NCBI RefSeq assembly: GCF_036417845.1
Contig: NC_089978.1
Location: forward strand, 86,484,007 to 86,548,006
Reading direction: 5' to 3'
DNA: 64,000 nucleotides
Origin: Apteryx mantelli
Lineage: Eukaryota > Chordata > Aves > Apterygiformes > Apterygidae
Under the pieces are notes generated by a model, which was not told where the DNA came from, ran no database searches, and saw only the letters and a program-made list of their open reading frames with translations. Below, piece after piece: positions 41,301 to 54,900 of this stretch (position 1 is the stretch's first letter; every line of letters starts with the position of its first letter). A program made the translations under genes and the position numbers.

Positions 41301-44300
41301 AGCTGGTGAGAGAAGACATAGCTCATACTAACGCCGTTGTTTTGTGCCAACATGCGTAGAATGGCAGGGCAGGAGAGAAACCCCAGAGGAGAAGAATCCC
41401 TCCAGGAAACATCTGGCCAGCTGTGCCTGCACTTGCATGAGGGATTCAGCTCATGGGCTTTGCAGCACAGCAGCTGTAGTCACCTCTGCCCTGGGAGCCC
41501 TTCCCAAATCACAGGGGGCGTGAGTGCTCCCAGCCTAATGGTGCTGGCCTTGGGATGCAGGCAGGGCGAGCTGCCGATCCACAGGTATCTTGTGCTTGTG
41601 GCGGCTGCCTTGCCCAGGGCGCAGTCCTGTAGTCAGCGCTAGCCTTCGCTCAAAGAACTGCAGTCCCAAATAAGAGCAATTGCGCATCACAGTTTAGTCT
41701 CGAAGCAGTCATGGTCTAGGTGACAGCAGCAAGGTTTGCCTCTGAAAATGACTGTAGCTGTGTGTAAAAAACAAACAAACAAACAAAAAACAAACAAACA
41801 AAAAAACCTGTTCTAGGTAATGATGCTACAGCATCAGCTGAGCAGTTTGTGCAGACTTGAGCAATGATTGCTGGACCACCTTGCCCACACACGGGGACTG
41901 ATTACTTTACTTCCTTACTTTACTTCTTCTCCCCCATAACAAACTAGTGCCATGTACCTAGATGGAATTTCAGCAACTGAGATGCGTCTCTGCCCCATTA
42001 GCATGCAAACTCTGGGTAAGTTCATCAGCTGTTTTTAGACAAGCAAGACTGAGAACATACATTAGTGATGATGCATATATCTGAAAGGCCATGAGTAAGA
42101 GTAAACCATATCAAGTACAAACATATTCTAAGAGAAAATTGCTGTCTTGGAGATTGGGCAGAGGAAGGGTCACTGAGTGTTTCGTAAGTTAGGTAGCTGA
42201 GATGCTTTTCTTGCTAGTTGTGCTGTAACAAACTGGGATGTGTGTATGTGAAAACCTTGCCACAACCACAGTGACTGGCTTTACTAGTTTACTGGATCTG
42301 TAGGTTCCTCCCCCCCCCCCCCCTTGCCTTGGCAGACAACTTCCAAACTGGAAGCGAAGGCTCATGGCTGCTGTAGCTTTCTGGCCAGCGAGCTGTCTGC
42401 GGCTGCTCTGCCCGAGGGCTTGCGTTGGGGGTGCTGGATATTGAGCCTGCGATTCGCAGGAAGCCTCAGACCAGGCAGTTCCTATGTACCCGCCGCTCCT
42501 GGGCTGAGCTAGGACCTCTGTCTCCAGCTCCTCTGGTGCCTGGCGTGCCCTAGCGATGCCGTGCGCGGGAGCCGGCGAGGCTCAGGCCGTGCTGTGTGCT
42601 CCTGGCTGATGCTGGTGGAGCCGGTTTGCTTCGTGCCACTGGGGAAGGCAGAGGGAGGCACAGCCAGCAGGTCGGGCAGTTGGCGGGGAGAGACCACATA
42701 GGAATTGGAGATGTGTGCACCCGAATGAGGAAATTAGGGGCTCGTCTAGAGGCAAGGGGAGGGCAGGGGAAGGGAGCAAATATCTCCTTGGGAACTCGAG
42801 AGCCACAATATTGATGCGCAGCTGTCCCAAAGCGGTGCCAGTGCCCCCAGACCTGCTGTCTCCCCTAGTGCTGCCCCTGCCTTACGCCACAGGCAGGCAG
42901 TCCGCCAGGCACTGCCCCCTCAGCAGAAAGATGCTCCAGCCTTTGATGTAGAGTCCTGGCTCCGCGCCCTGCCAAGGGGTCCTGACAGTCTGGCTGTGGG
43001 ATTATCTGCCAGCTCAGTGGGGCTCCGCGCTGGGCAGCATCGCTTCCTGCGGCACTGGGGAGCCCAGGGCAGGGATGAGACATGAGAGGGGAGCCTGGCG
43101 TCGTGTGTATGGCCCAGGTCCCCGTGCCATGCTTCACTCCTTCCTGTGCCCCACCACTTGGATCAGAGCACAGGTTGTCGCTGTCAGAGGCCTGGAGGTT
43201 GTCCGAGCACGATTCCTCTCCATCTGCTGCTCCCTCCTTACGACTCTCCCATTTTTAAACACAATTCTGCACCGTCCCTCTCAAGTGTGTGCCCAATGCC
43301 TGGGGTTTCCACTGGAAAATAAAAGAAGAAGTAGGACCAGCTACAAAAAGAAAGTAAAAAAATCAGAGTGACATCAGAAAAAAGATATGTAGCAGAAACA
43401 GAATGGCAAATTCCACTGGTTAATTGAAGCTGTACTTTTACAGAGAATCGATCTCCCTTTTCATCAAGCAGTAAGAGAAAAGAAAGCTGCTTGATACATC
43501 TTGTGATCAAGGAATTAAGCCATGCATCTCAGAAGCTAGCAGGAAGAGGAGAAAGCCAACACTCATTCAAAGCAGCAGCCACATCCAGAGAAGGAAACAT
43601 TCACTTGAAAATAATTTTCTTTGATTATTAAAAATTACCATTCCAAGATGTCCAGTTCTCAGTAATTGTTGCATGTTGCATTCTGCCATAGTATACATAA
43701 TAATTTATAAAAAATTGGCTCTTCATTTGTGCTGTTTGTTTATATGCATCAAATGCAAATAACTTCCTTCATGCTGTAGATTGGGAGTACTGACGACACT
43801 TGTACCACTGGCAGGGTTTTCCAGAGAACAGAACTTACCATAAAAAAAGGGCACAGCTCTAGTGCCATTCTGCACACAGGCTATAAAACCTCAGCAGTTA
43901 GCAGGCATTGCCTATCTATATGTATTTTTAGAAGAAGAATTTGAGGCTTCCTTCTACAGCTGAGGGCAACATAGTTTCATTCTAACCTGAAAGCATGACT
44001 GAAATTTGTTTATGAGCATCTTGCAGCTCCAGGCATGGGAGAATTAGCATCTGTGTTTCAAACCTGCTGATAGATTTTGTTTGTTTAGCTGTTGTCTCTG
44101 TGTGTGAAGCTCGAATGGTTTCCTTTGCAGAGGAGGTGGCTGAGGTCTCGTTAAGGATATATAGAAACAGGGTGGGGGAAACTAAGCTTCTTCTCTGAGA
44201 CCATGTTAATTTTTCCACAAGGAAAAGTGTTTTGCTGAAGTAGTGTGTTGGGATATTTCTTGTGTTATATTCTAATTACAGTAATTGTCTGAACTATCAT

Positions 44301-47300
44301 TATAAGGGCTAATAGTGAGTAAGATTTTCTAGGACTATCGCAGTTTCTGTGATGGAAGCATTTTATGGGACTGCATACTTAAAATGATCATTTTACCTGC
44401 TACTAAAATTCAACCACTTGTGGTATGAAAACACATAATGTGTTTTAGAAAAGCAATGTTACACAGTAATACTTCTGAAAAGTATAATAAATAACTACTT
44501 GTCTCTGATATACAGGGAATGTGATCAGACAGGAATGTCCTGAATTGAAACAATTGCTCTTAATAGAGAACTTCAAATACAACAAGCCTTTTGCAATTTT
44601 AAAGACTTTTTCTTTGCTTGTTTACTTAGTGAAGCTTACATTCCCTGTAGGAGTGAAATGCATTTTACCAAAAATATGCCTCTTCTCTCTTAGATTACAG
44701 AAGTTTGTGGAGCCAAACGTGTGGGTTATTTTGGTCCCGCTCAATTTTATATTGCTTTGAAGTTAATTGCAGCAGCACAGTCAGGGTTTCCAGTACGGAT
44801 TGAGAGCATTAAGAATGGTGAGTAGCAAATTTTGCTTGCAAAGCTGTGCACTTGTTTCTTCCTTTCTTTAATGCTTTTAAACAGTCTGTTGTGGTAAACT
44901 TTTCTTCTAACTTGTTTATGAAGCAAAAATGTATTTTGGGGAATGGAGAAGGGCCAGTAGGTAATGTTACATTCTTCAAGTGACTGGTAGAAAATTATAG
45001 TGAATTACATGTATGGCAAAGCTGACATTACATCCCCCTCTATAAAAAGCATTGCCAAAGAAATGGGGTGAAAGACAGCTGCTCAGTGTTATGGATCCAT
45101 TTCTTTGCCACCTTCAGCCTCTAATCTTAAAAGCTGTCCAGAGCTGGGGCTGATGGCTCCTTCTGGATTGAAGTAATGTTTTGGGGGTTGTGGGGAGCTC
45201 AGGGGTCTTTCTCTGCTGGGCAGCTTGCAATACTGACCTATTTTAGCAGATAATCCTACTGAAATAAACGGGCTATGGTGATAAAATCATAATGCTTTGT
45301 ATTGGTATGTATGAAAACATGTTAGATGTGATTTAAAATGTTTTTTTTTTTGTCACAAAGAATTGACACTAATATTAGATGTGCCATCCTGATGGAGAAA
45401 AATATTTCTTAAGAGTGCTTGTCAATGTCTAGTAGTGAACAGAGAAAGCAGGTCCCTTTAAGCTGTGAAACCTTAGTAGTGAGTAAATAGCATGAGGTAG
45501 ATAGATACTTTTGCCTTGGTGATCCATGCTCTGCCTCAGCAGTGTTCGGATTTCACAGCAGATGGTTTTCCAGTTGTGATTCACCCTGAACAGGTTTGAA
45601 CTCTTAGCTCCCATGTCGCAGGCAAGTATTTGAAGCATCGCATGAGGATGTGCTCTGGGTCACGGTGTTTGCCACCCTCCTGCTGAAGCCAGTAGCGCAA
45701 AGGACCATGAGATGAGAGAGAAGGTAGGAAAGGGAGGACCTACCCATAGCCTTGTAGTGAGGGCAGTGTTTGGCAGGTCACCCCTAGCAGGTGTTTTCAT
45801 GTATGTTTTAAGGAGCAGGGAGCGGATTCCCAGGTCTGCCCCTTTCCAGCTGAAAGCTGGGCTTGGGCACATGCAGACCTGCATTAGTTAAGCTCCTTGT
45901 CCAAGCTCCTGCACTTGTGAAGCTCCCTGTGAAGTGGAGGTGATCCGATGTGGGTACCACGGGATGGTGAGTAGCCATCAGGAGAGTTTAAACCAGGAGT
46001 AAAACAGGCAGCCTGGATTTGTCTGTCATAGTTTTCCTTACAGACAGCTTGTTTTCTCTCTCTCTTGCACTGAGATTCTTTTTAGGGGTGCCACTGTTAA
46101 TTTGAGAAGAAACAAACTACTCTAGAAATCTGAATTAAGTGAGATTTACTGGGTATGTTTTGTAAGTACAGCATCTGCAAATAATGCATGAATTTGAGTG
46201 AACAAGGATACTTCCAGTTCTTGTATTGATATCCTGCTTACTGACTGTTACTGAAGTGCTTCCAATGCTAATTACATTTTCTCTTGAAATATATTAGTGC
46301 TTTTAGAGTGGAATGAGTAACATGCAGCAGACTCGAATTGATTTCTTTTTCTTTCCCTTAGTAGTTGTAAGTGTAGATGATTACAGAGGTGATGTAGGGC
46401 TTTGCTTGATTTTGGAGCCTGCGTTCTGTTAATTTTAGTTGTATTGATCTTATAGGGTGACTGTGCACAAAAATAAAGGTTTCTAATAATATGATGTTTT
46501 CTCAAAATAATCCTGAATTGTCTTAAAGATGCATTTGCTTAGAAGTGTCATTCTTTTTTGTTCTGCAAAGCAGAGGCAAAGTGGGTTCTTTTGACACCAT
46601 AGACTTGTCAGGCCTCGAAGTGATCTCTGAACCCTAGCATTTTTAATTTGTTCCTTATATGATGACTCTGCTGAGAATACCATGATCCTGACCTAAAGAA
46701 TTCATTAGTCCCACAGCTTCTGTGGGAAACTATTCTTTTCATTTTAGACAACATTTCCAAGACAGGAAATGAGTTTGACACTTGCTTTAATAATGCACAC
46801 AAGGCTTATTTCTTTCTCTTTGCATTGAGAAAAGATGTATAGAACTAGTGAATGCAGCTTTGCATAGCATTCACATTTTTCACTAAGACATAAAATAATC
46901 ACAAGAGTTCTACAGTTACAAATATTACAAAATATAAAAACTACTCTTTACTCTTCCATTGGTTTTGCGATATGATACTGCTTCAAAGACTTCTAATATA
47001 CCCTAGACTCAGTTGAATTTTTCTTTCTTTTAATGAAGAATTGCCTCTGCCACGGTTTATGGCGCTGAAAAATGACAGTGAAATACGTTATGGGAATCCA
47101 GCAGAACTCCATGGAGTTAAATTTCAGGTTCCACATGCAACTTTGGAAAAAAATTCCTACAAAAGAACAGATGAAGGGGACAAACAGGTAACTGGCCTGT
47201 CTCCTTCAGGCCAATATATCATTATGCATACTCCTTTTGGGTCCAATCCTGTAAATGACTACACTCACATGAGCTTGTTCAGTTTTGCAGTACTATACTC

Positions 47301-48922
47301 GAGATGAACTCCCTACTTGCAAATAATACCCATCAGGACTGTGTGCTTATTTTGATGATCTCTCATACCGGTTGTATCCCTGAGAGGAATTTCTTTATAT
47401 GAACTTGTATAAAATTATCAGCCCTGTAATATTCTGTAGAAGTTCTTTCAATGCTGTCCTCCTACTTATTTCTAGTGCAATTTCTTGGAGAAGGCAGGGC
47501 GAGGAGGAGCAAATAGAAATCCATCTGTTAAAGGGGGGAGATAAACAGGAAAGTGAATAATTTCCCATGGTAAGTGTAATCTTTAGTTGCTTCAGAAATG
47601 CTCAATTGAAAAAGAGGTGTTGAAATGAGGGAAAGCCCATTATGAGTCACTATTTAGGAGTTGAATAAGCCTACGACATTTTTTTCCTTCTAGTCTATCC
47701 CAGGTGTAATAGCAGAGTAGCCTAGAAGAAATCTCTTTTTCTTTTGTCCTCAGTGAAACATCCTACCAGTTTCTGCTGTTCTGAATTGCCAATTTAATAA
47801 CGCTGTCAAAATGAGATTTGTTGCATGTATTTAGGAGAGTTGAGAGTGCTTATTCAAATAAAAGGGACTTCACAGAGCAAGCATTATTTGCATAATTTTT
47901 TTCCTAGGCCTGACACCTTCTTTTCTGGTACTGTATCAGGTCATGTTATGAATGCCTCGTGGCAGGCACTTTATCTTTCTGTAATGTGTGCATGCATTCA
48001 TGACACTGCGTCAGTGTGAGTAACGACATTCCCAGCCTGAGGTTAACCAACAGTAATGAGCTGATGACAAGATGTGTAAAGGAAATAACAGGATGAGGAA
48101 GAAGAGCACATACATCTATCTGTCTGTGTGTATTGACACTGAAGCAGAATGCTGCCATCAAACCTCTGGCTCCATCTAGGTTGTCTTTGTTGCAGTGTTT
48201 TCCTTTTATACAGTAAACTGTTTCAGGATTGCATCCTCCTCTTAAACAATCTCTGTAAGTCAGTGGAAGGAGAACACTCTAGAATAGATACCCAATAACA
48301 CTTGCAAATCCACAGAGTGCTTAAAATACCAATTCAGAGATTTATTTATTTTTTGTGTTTTTTTTAATATGAAAAATGCTCACTCAAACAAAGAATGCAT
48401 TCATGCCACTAAATGTGATATGTAAATTCAGAGATAGCCACTAACATTAAGCCTTTGACAAATACTTCAGGCATATTTGGAAGTAAAATGTCTTAAACTG
48501 TTAATTATAAAGCTTTGTTACGGCCTTGCCTTGCTTTACTCGTAAAAGAAGGCTCAATACCAAAGCCTGTCTTTACCATCTTTCTTTTTTTTTTTTTTTT
48601 TTAATAAGAATTTTCATGAAAATAAAGGGACTTGGGGAGTTGCTGTCTTTTAGTGTGCTTTGCCCATCAGGCTGTATGTGTTTGGATTGTCATGCAGAAT
48701 TATTTTGTCATTTTATTGTCATCTCAAAATTCCATTTTCTGTTGATGTGTTTTTGAAATAGGAACACAAGTCTCCTCCGATGTCACCAATCTGTTCACCT
48801 CCTGCTTCTCCATCTAGTTACCAGAGAACATCCTTAAGTTATGGATATGGTAAATCAAGAAATGGGCTGGAGCAGCAGCATGGAGGTAGGATAAAAATTG
48901 GAATGCACGTGTTGCATTCAGT

Positions 48923-48963
<41 letters not shown>

Positions 48964-51900
48964 AACAAGCTTCTAAATTTCAAATGCAACTAACAATCAG
49001 GCTAATGATTTCAAGTTTTAATTAGATGCATATTTTGGAAAATGATTCAATCATCTAATTCTGTTTTGCATAAAAGCTTTTCTTTCTGATTGTTCAATCT
49101 TGTCTTCCTGTTTGCTTTCTGGTAAATTAGGTAGATTTGTGTGTTACTGCTCACAGATGAATGCTAATACCTAATTTTTGACAGGACTGTGTGCAGTATA
49201 TTCCAATGAGGGAAAGTTTGTGAATATCCGTAGAGTGCATGATGCTTCTTGTTTAATTAGAGGAGAAGAAAAGCCTACTTCTGATCTCAGTAGCTGCTCT
49301 GTTACTTTTCAAATTTCCAGCAAACAAAGGTTTATTGTAAAGGATAATAATCTCTCTGGTTACATAACAAAAATAATAATAGGACATGAATATAAATGCA
49401 GTCCCATGATGTAACCTAGACAAAATAAACAGAAATAAAGCCCTGCAAAGATGTTTTGTTCATGATCTTGCTGCCATTAAAGTTGGTGGCAAAATCCTCT
49501 GACTTTAGTAAGAAGATAGTGTATATCTTAAGAGAACAGAAGCTTTTAGTGAACTTTTGGGGTAGAAGCCAGGTTTTACCAAGGGTTTAGAGCCCCTGTT
49601 ACTGGTGAGGTGCCTTTCCTCTCCTAGTTGCAACAAAGATGCAAAGGTGACAAAGATGGTGGAGATTGTAGGCATCAGTATACCATCCTTCTGTCAAAGG
49701 GACTAGGAAGGCAAAAAAACTGCTATGAATTAGTTTGCAGTGAGTGAAGAGTGGAGTATGTTAGTCCTTTACCAGTTGTCCTTGTTTGCAAATGAGTGAG
49801 TAAACAGAGCAATAAAACATTTTGAAACTAATTACCGCCATGATAAAAATGTGCTTGAACCCAATCAAATGGCCTTCCAGTTAAAAATCATATTAGTGCT
49901 GATTCACAGCCCTTCACTTGTTGATTAGGTAAGCCATCGCTCACTCACATGCAGGTTTTTTTTCCACCTCGCCCTCAGCATAACTAATTAAAACAGTAAT
50001 GTTTGACTTCTGAAATAAGCAACAGTGGTGAGATCGTCTTCTAATACGTCAACAGCAGAGGTTCTGCTCCAATGAACGGCACATGCTGCAGATAACATAC
50101 ACCCTGAAGAGCAATGCACTAAGACATGGGAGGTTATCGGGAATAGTGGTCTGTATTACCTGTAGAGCGCTGTACTGTTTTCTGGGCTTCTTTTCATGCT
50201 CTGTCAGGGTTACAGCTTTTTTGGTGTAGGGTTGTGTGGGGTTTGTTCGTGGTGGTGTTTTTTTCCATGGAATTCCTCATGGAATCAGAGGCTATGCAAA
50301 GTGAGTAGAGACAGGAGAATCCAACCTAGTTGGAGTGTCAGATTCTTCTAAAATTAATTATTCAACTGCTTGAATTTTTAAGGTGATAGAATCTGCAGGG
50401 GTAAGACACTACACTTAATTTAATCCTCAGTACTTTCTGGAAAATAAGAGCATAGAATTTTTCAACTCGGCACTAGATATCTTTCTGGAGAAATGTTTCA
50501 GTCAAATGTGTGTTAATTTTCTCAACAGAAGTAATGGGGTAAAATTTTATGACCTATGTAATACCAAACGTCCGGCTAGGTGACCTAATGGTTCTTTCTG
50601 GCTTTAAAGTTAACCTGCCAGTCTTTTTGAAGATCAGTCAAAAGGGTAGGCCTGGAAACAACTGCATTTGTATATGTGCATGTAGTGATAGCTTCACAAA
50701 ATTGATCTTTTTAGCCTGTTTTATACTGAAAGCATGATTTTGAAATTAGACAATGTGTCTTAGGAACATTCAAGGGTCAACCCTTTGTACTGCAACCCTG
50801 ACTATGTACTAATGGGTTTTACTTTTTTCTTGATAGTTCTTGAAGTTTATCTTGATAGCAAACACATAGCCATGTGGCCTTGTACTTGCATTTCCTCTTT
50901 CAATACTTCTGTTTATTTCACAGCTTCCTTCCTGTGTTTTTTCTGAAATTAGAGCTGATTTGTACAGGACTAAAAATAGGTACCAATACAGGATAAGATC
51001 ACATAGAAGGTGAGGGTGTTATGGATATAATTCTTAAGATCTTTCTGGGCTTAATAAAATTTTAAGCTTTCTTGTTACCACTTTTCATCAAGAGTCTCTT
51101 AAATTGCATCTGTCTAATGCAGTCTAAGTTTTTAGTGTTACATTTTAAATACTCTGGCAGCAGAAGTTTACTGCTCTGTAGGAGAGTTTGCAAGTGAGTT
51201 GCCTTTGTGTTTGTGTACTTGACCTATTTTTAAAACATTGTTCTTAAATAGGCATTATGTCACTGCTTACTATATTTGCTGCAGCGGAATGTGAGTGACT
51301 TATCTTAGCTAAAGAAGAAGCGATTGTTGCTTTTCTTCACTAACTTTACTTCAGATTATGAGATGTGCTGAGCCTCTTATTTTGCTTTTCAATTGAAATT
51401 CAGGGAGGAAGGAAGAGGCATGTATGGAAGATTAGTGATTTACTCTGATAACATTGTCAAAATAAGCTTGTCTGCAGCTCAGTTTAACTATTTCTTATTA
51501 TTTGCAATGTTGTCTTCTGCTATGTAAGGCTAGAAATATATAAAATTTATAAATATATAAGCAGGCTGTATAAATATTTATTTCAACATTATGAGCAGTG
51601 ATTTATGTCATCTAATAAGATAACAGACGGTTCCTACCAGTAACGTCTAAAGAAGAGTGATGTGGTATGGAAGACAAGCATGTAGCTGGAATTCTGTTGC
51701 AGAAGACAAAATGGGCTTTGATATGATGACATTAAGTTCACTGATGCTTGAGCTTGTAATATTTAGCTTTTGCTTTAGCCTAGTAGAACCTCATTTATTA
51801 TCCTTTTATTTATTTATTTTAAATTCTGTAGCATCTTATGAAGTCAGACATTCTACTCACCAGCAAGATGGACCATCATCAGGGAATTATGGAGCCAAAT

Positions 51901-54900
51901 CTGCATGTGCATGTTCAACTCTTAATCGGGTAATGAATTCCACATGTTTTTCTATAATAATACTACTAATAGAGCAATAGAGAAATTAAAAGAAAAAAAG
52001 GCAAAAGAATTCTCACTTCCAAAATAAAATGTGTTCTCAGTGGTAGTTTTAGATGAGAAACTGAAGCATGCTTTTTTTTTTTTTTTTTTTTTTAAGTACA
52101 GGAAAAAGAAAAAAGCAAAGCTGATGGGAAGGAAAAATTATAATTAATAATCCAATTAAATTGGTGAAGCTCAGTAAAATGAAAAGTACAAGCAAATAAC
52201 ATAGAAAAACTAGACTTGGAATCCTCAGTTCAAAAGTGAAAGAATGTTGAGTCTATCCTAGCAAAAGTAAAACATTTTCCTTTAAAATATGAGATTTCAC
52301 TGAGATTGCAGCTTGATTTTGAATGTCATCTGTAATACATGCACAGAATCCATGGTGTAATACCCAGCTTATTCAGTTCTGTTGCCCCAGTTTATTAGAA
52401 GGAGTCTCAAGCAGAACAAACCAAATGTCTGGACATTTGTTTGCTTTTTGTGAAATGGGTCCTATGTTTTCCTGCTGCCTGCAAAACCAGATCTTTCCAA
52501 TACTCCAGTATGCCTGCTGTGCATTTACTGTGCAAATGGGTAGTTTTTCTTGAAAAAAATCATGCTGATTTACCAGCAGAACTCTCTTGTCTCCCCAACT
52601 CCTTGGATTGTTTAAAAAACAACATTTTTTATGGCTGTGCACTCCCTTTTTTTCTGCCTTCTACCACCAGAGCAAGATGAGGCATGGATTAGTTGTTTAG
52701 GAGTTGGGACTGTTGGTGTGGGAAGGTTTGTTTGTTTGTTTGTTTGTTTGTTTGTTTTTAATTCTGACAGTTTTTCCTACCCTACACAGACATCTATTTA
52801 GCAATCAATGAACACAGCTCCTGTAAAAATTATTCATTGCTTGTATGCTGACATATTGATGAAGTTGTATTTTCAAATTTTCCTCAAATTTGGTCAAACA
52901 CAGTGCGCTGTAATTCCAATTTATAATAGCTCATTTATGCATCAGAGTCATTCTGCAACAGAAGTGGTACACATCTACCAAGACCTGCATGATAACCAAA
53001 GAATAATTTTAAGTCTCTTTCTAAAGCTTGCCAAATATCTTCATGCTTAATAGGAAGAGGGTTTGACAGCAACACACTTGCAACTGGAACAGAATAGGTT
53101 GACTTATAATATATGCCATTTGTGCCTTGTTCTATTACTTGCGTTCTATTTAAACTTTATTGGAGAATTAAGATTATACTTGCTTGCACAGCTGACTTGA
53201 GTAAGTTCAAAAACTCTTGTTTTAGTACTTAAAACCCATTTTTCAGGTGGAGCAATTACGAAAAGTGTCCTAGCCACTGAGCTAAAGTAGGAGTGGGAGA
53301 GCTGTGGAATGGACAGTGTCATGAGGACCCCCATGCCCTGGGGTGAGCCTTGAACTTCTTGTAGAGGCAGAACAATGTACCCAGAGAACGAGACCTGCTC
53401 TGCCTCCTTTTAGTTTGCTTCAGTTTTAACTTCCAAGAGAAACATACTGAAATGCAGTTTCTTTCTTCCAAGTATGCCTTTTTATACAGGGTATAGTAAT
53501 ACTTTATTATTCTTGGAAATACTAAGTGTCTGAAAAGTATATGCATCTTACCCCTAGCATATCTAACAGGAAGAATTTTAGGGAAGGCTGGGTTATGTTT
53601 GGGAGAGACTGACAACTCTGCCTGTTCAAATGACCAAGCCAAAAAAATAAAATAAAAGAAATCAAAATAGTCTGCTGTGCCTCTTTTCCCTTTCCATAGG
53701 TCTTATGGACTGTGAATTCATTTCTAAAGGTTGCACCTCTGAGTGTAAGGAAATTCTCCTTTCCTGCTCCTCCTCCATTAAGAATAGCAGTTCTGGAACA
53801 GGGCCGAAACAGGTTCCCCTCTTGGAGAGTTCACGCAGTGACACAGCCAGTAATGGCAAAGCTGATGTTACCAAAGGACAGGCGTGGTGGGTGCTCATAA
53901 TAGCACTGCTGCTGCCAGTGAAGCAGCGGCTTTCGGGTGGCGTAGGCGCACAGAGGTTCTTTAAGGCAGTCAGTTGTCTTTGTGGCATGGTGCGAGGCAG
54001 ACTTGAGCCGTGGCACAAAACTCTGAAATACTCCAGTCACTTCTTCAGAGTCCAGCTTTAATGAAACAATACTGAACACCAAAGTATTTCTAACAAAAAG
54101 CTACGTATCAGAATAGTAGAAAAACCTGTTCTTTTGAGTAATTTTAAGGAAGATTTTTTGCACAGCCATTTTCTATCAAGATGGCTCGGTTTGTACCAGT
54201 CATTTTCTTACAAGTTCTCCTGTGTGGTTAACAGTGGTGAATCTCCTTCAGTATAGGCGATTTTGAAGGAATATGTGGAGATCAGATCAGCTGCTGACAT
54301 TTTTAGGCACTGACTTCTCTAACAGTGCGAAAGGCAAAGCTGAAAGTGCTAGTGATTAAAATTCTGATGTCATTAGTGACTTGTGCAGATAATCTCTATT
54401 CCAGGGGCAGCAGTGGCGGAGAATTTTAAGACTCAGAAATAACCAGGCTGATTAACGTAGCTGTATGCTTGTCACTGACATTACTTTCATATGGCTCAAA
54501 ATTTCCTTTTCCCCCAGTCTCATTTCACTGTTTCGAGGGTAAAAATCTTGTCATATAGGTGTCAATTCTGTTTACATTCCGGAGTTACATGAAAGGACTA
54601 AAGAATATAGCTATATATTCACTATTGTGCAAACCTTTGAAATGAAATTTTCTAGAGTTCCTTTATAGAAAAAAGGTACAGCTTTCCTAATAGTTTTGAA
54701 TTACTTGTATTATACTGAACAGATTTACCTTTTTAATAAAAATAAGGGAGAGCTTTTCCTAAATAAATAAGATTCAGGGACTCTGTACCTTTTTACTAGT
54801 GCCTAGCACCCCATACCCATAATAAAATGTCACCTGAGCCACAGGAAAAGATCCACAGATAATGTCACGTAATTTGTGCTAACTTGAAATGAAATAGGAT

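Larger units (their letters stand above)
8644..44693 (+). other. REPS2 intron 1 (36 kb)
   Basis: The intron is bounded by GTGCGT at 8644 and TTAG at 44693, phase 0. It holds CR1 fossils (11.56-12.04 kb, 14.8 kb), homopolymer and microsatellite tracts, and GC/CpG-rich patches at about 25.16-26.0, 31.9-32.1, 41.34-41.64 and 42.3-43.25 kb. No further REPS2 coding exon is recognised in it, and no other gene. The remaining sequence is AT-rich and unremarkable by eye. Confidence 0.85.

Noticed and set aside
49178..49414. 78-codon open frame in intron 4 as an extra REPS2 exon
   Set aside because: No REPS2 segment is missing between exons 4 and 5, and the sequence matches no part of the family.
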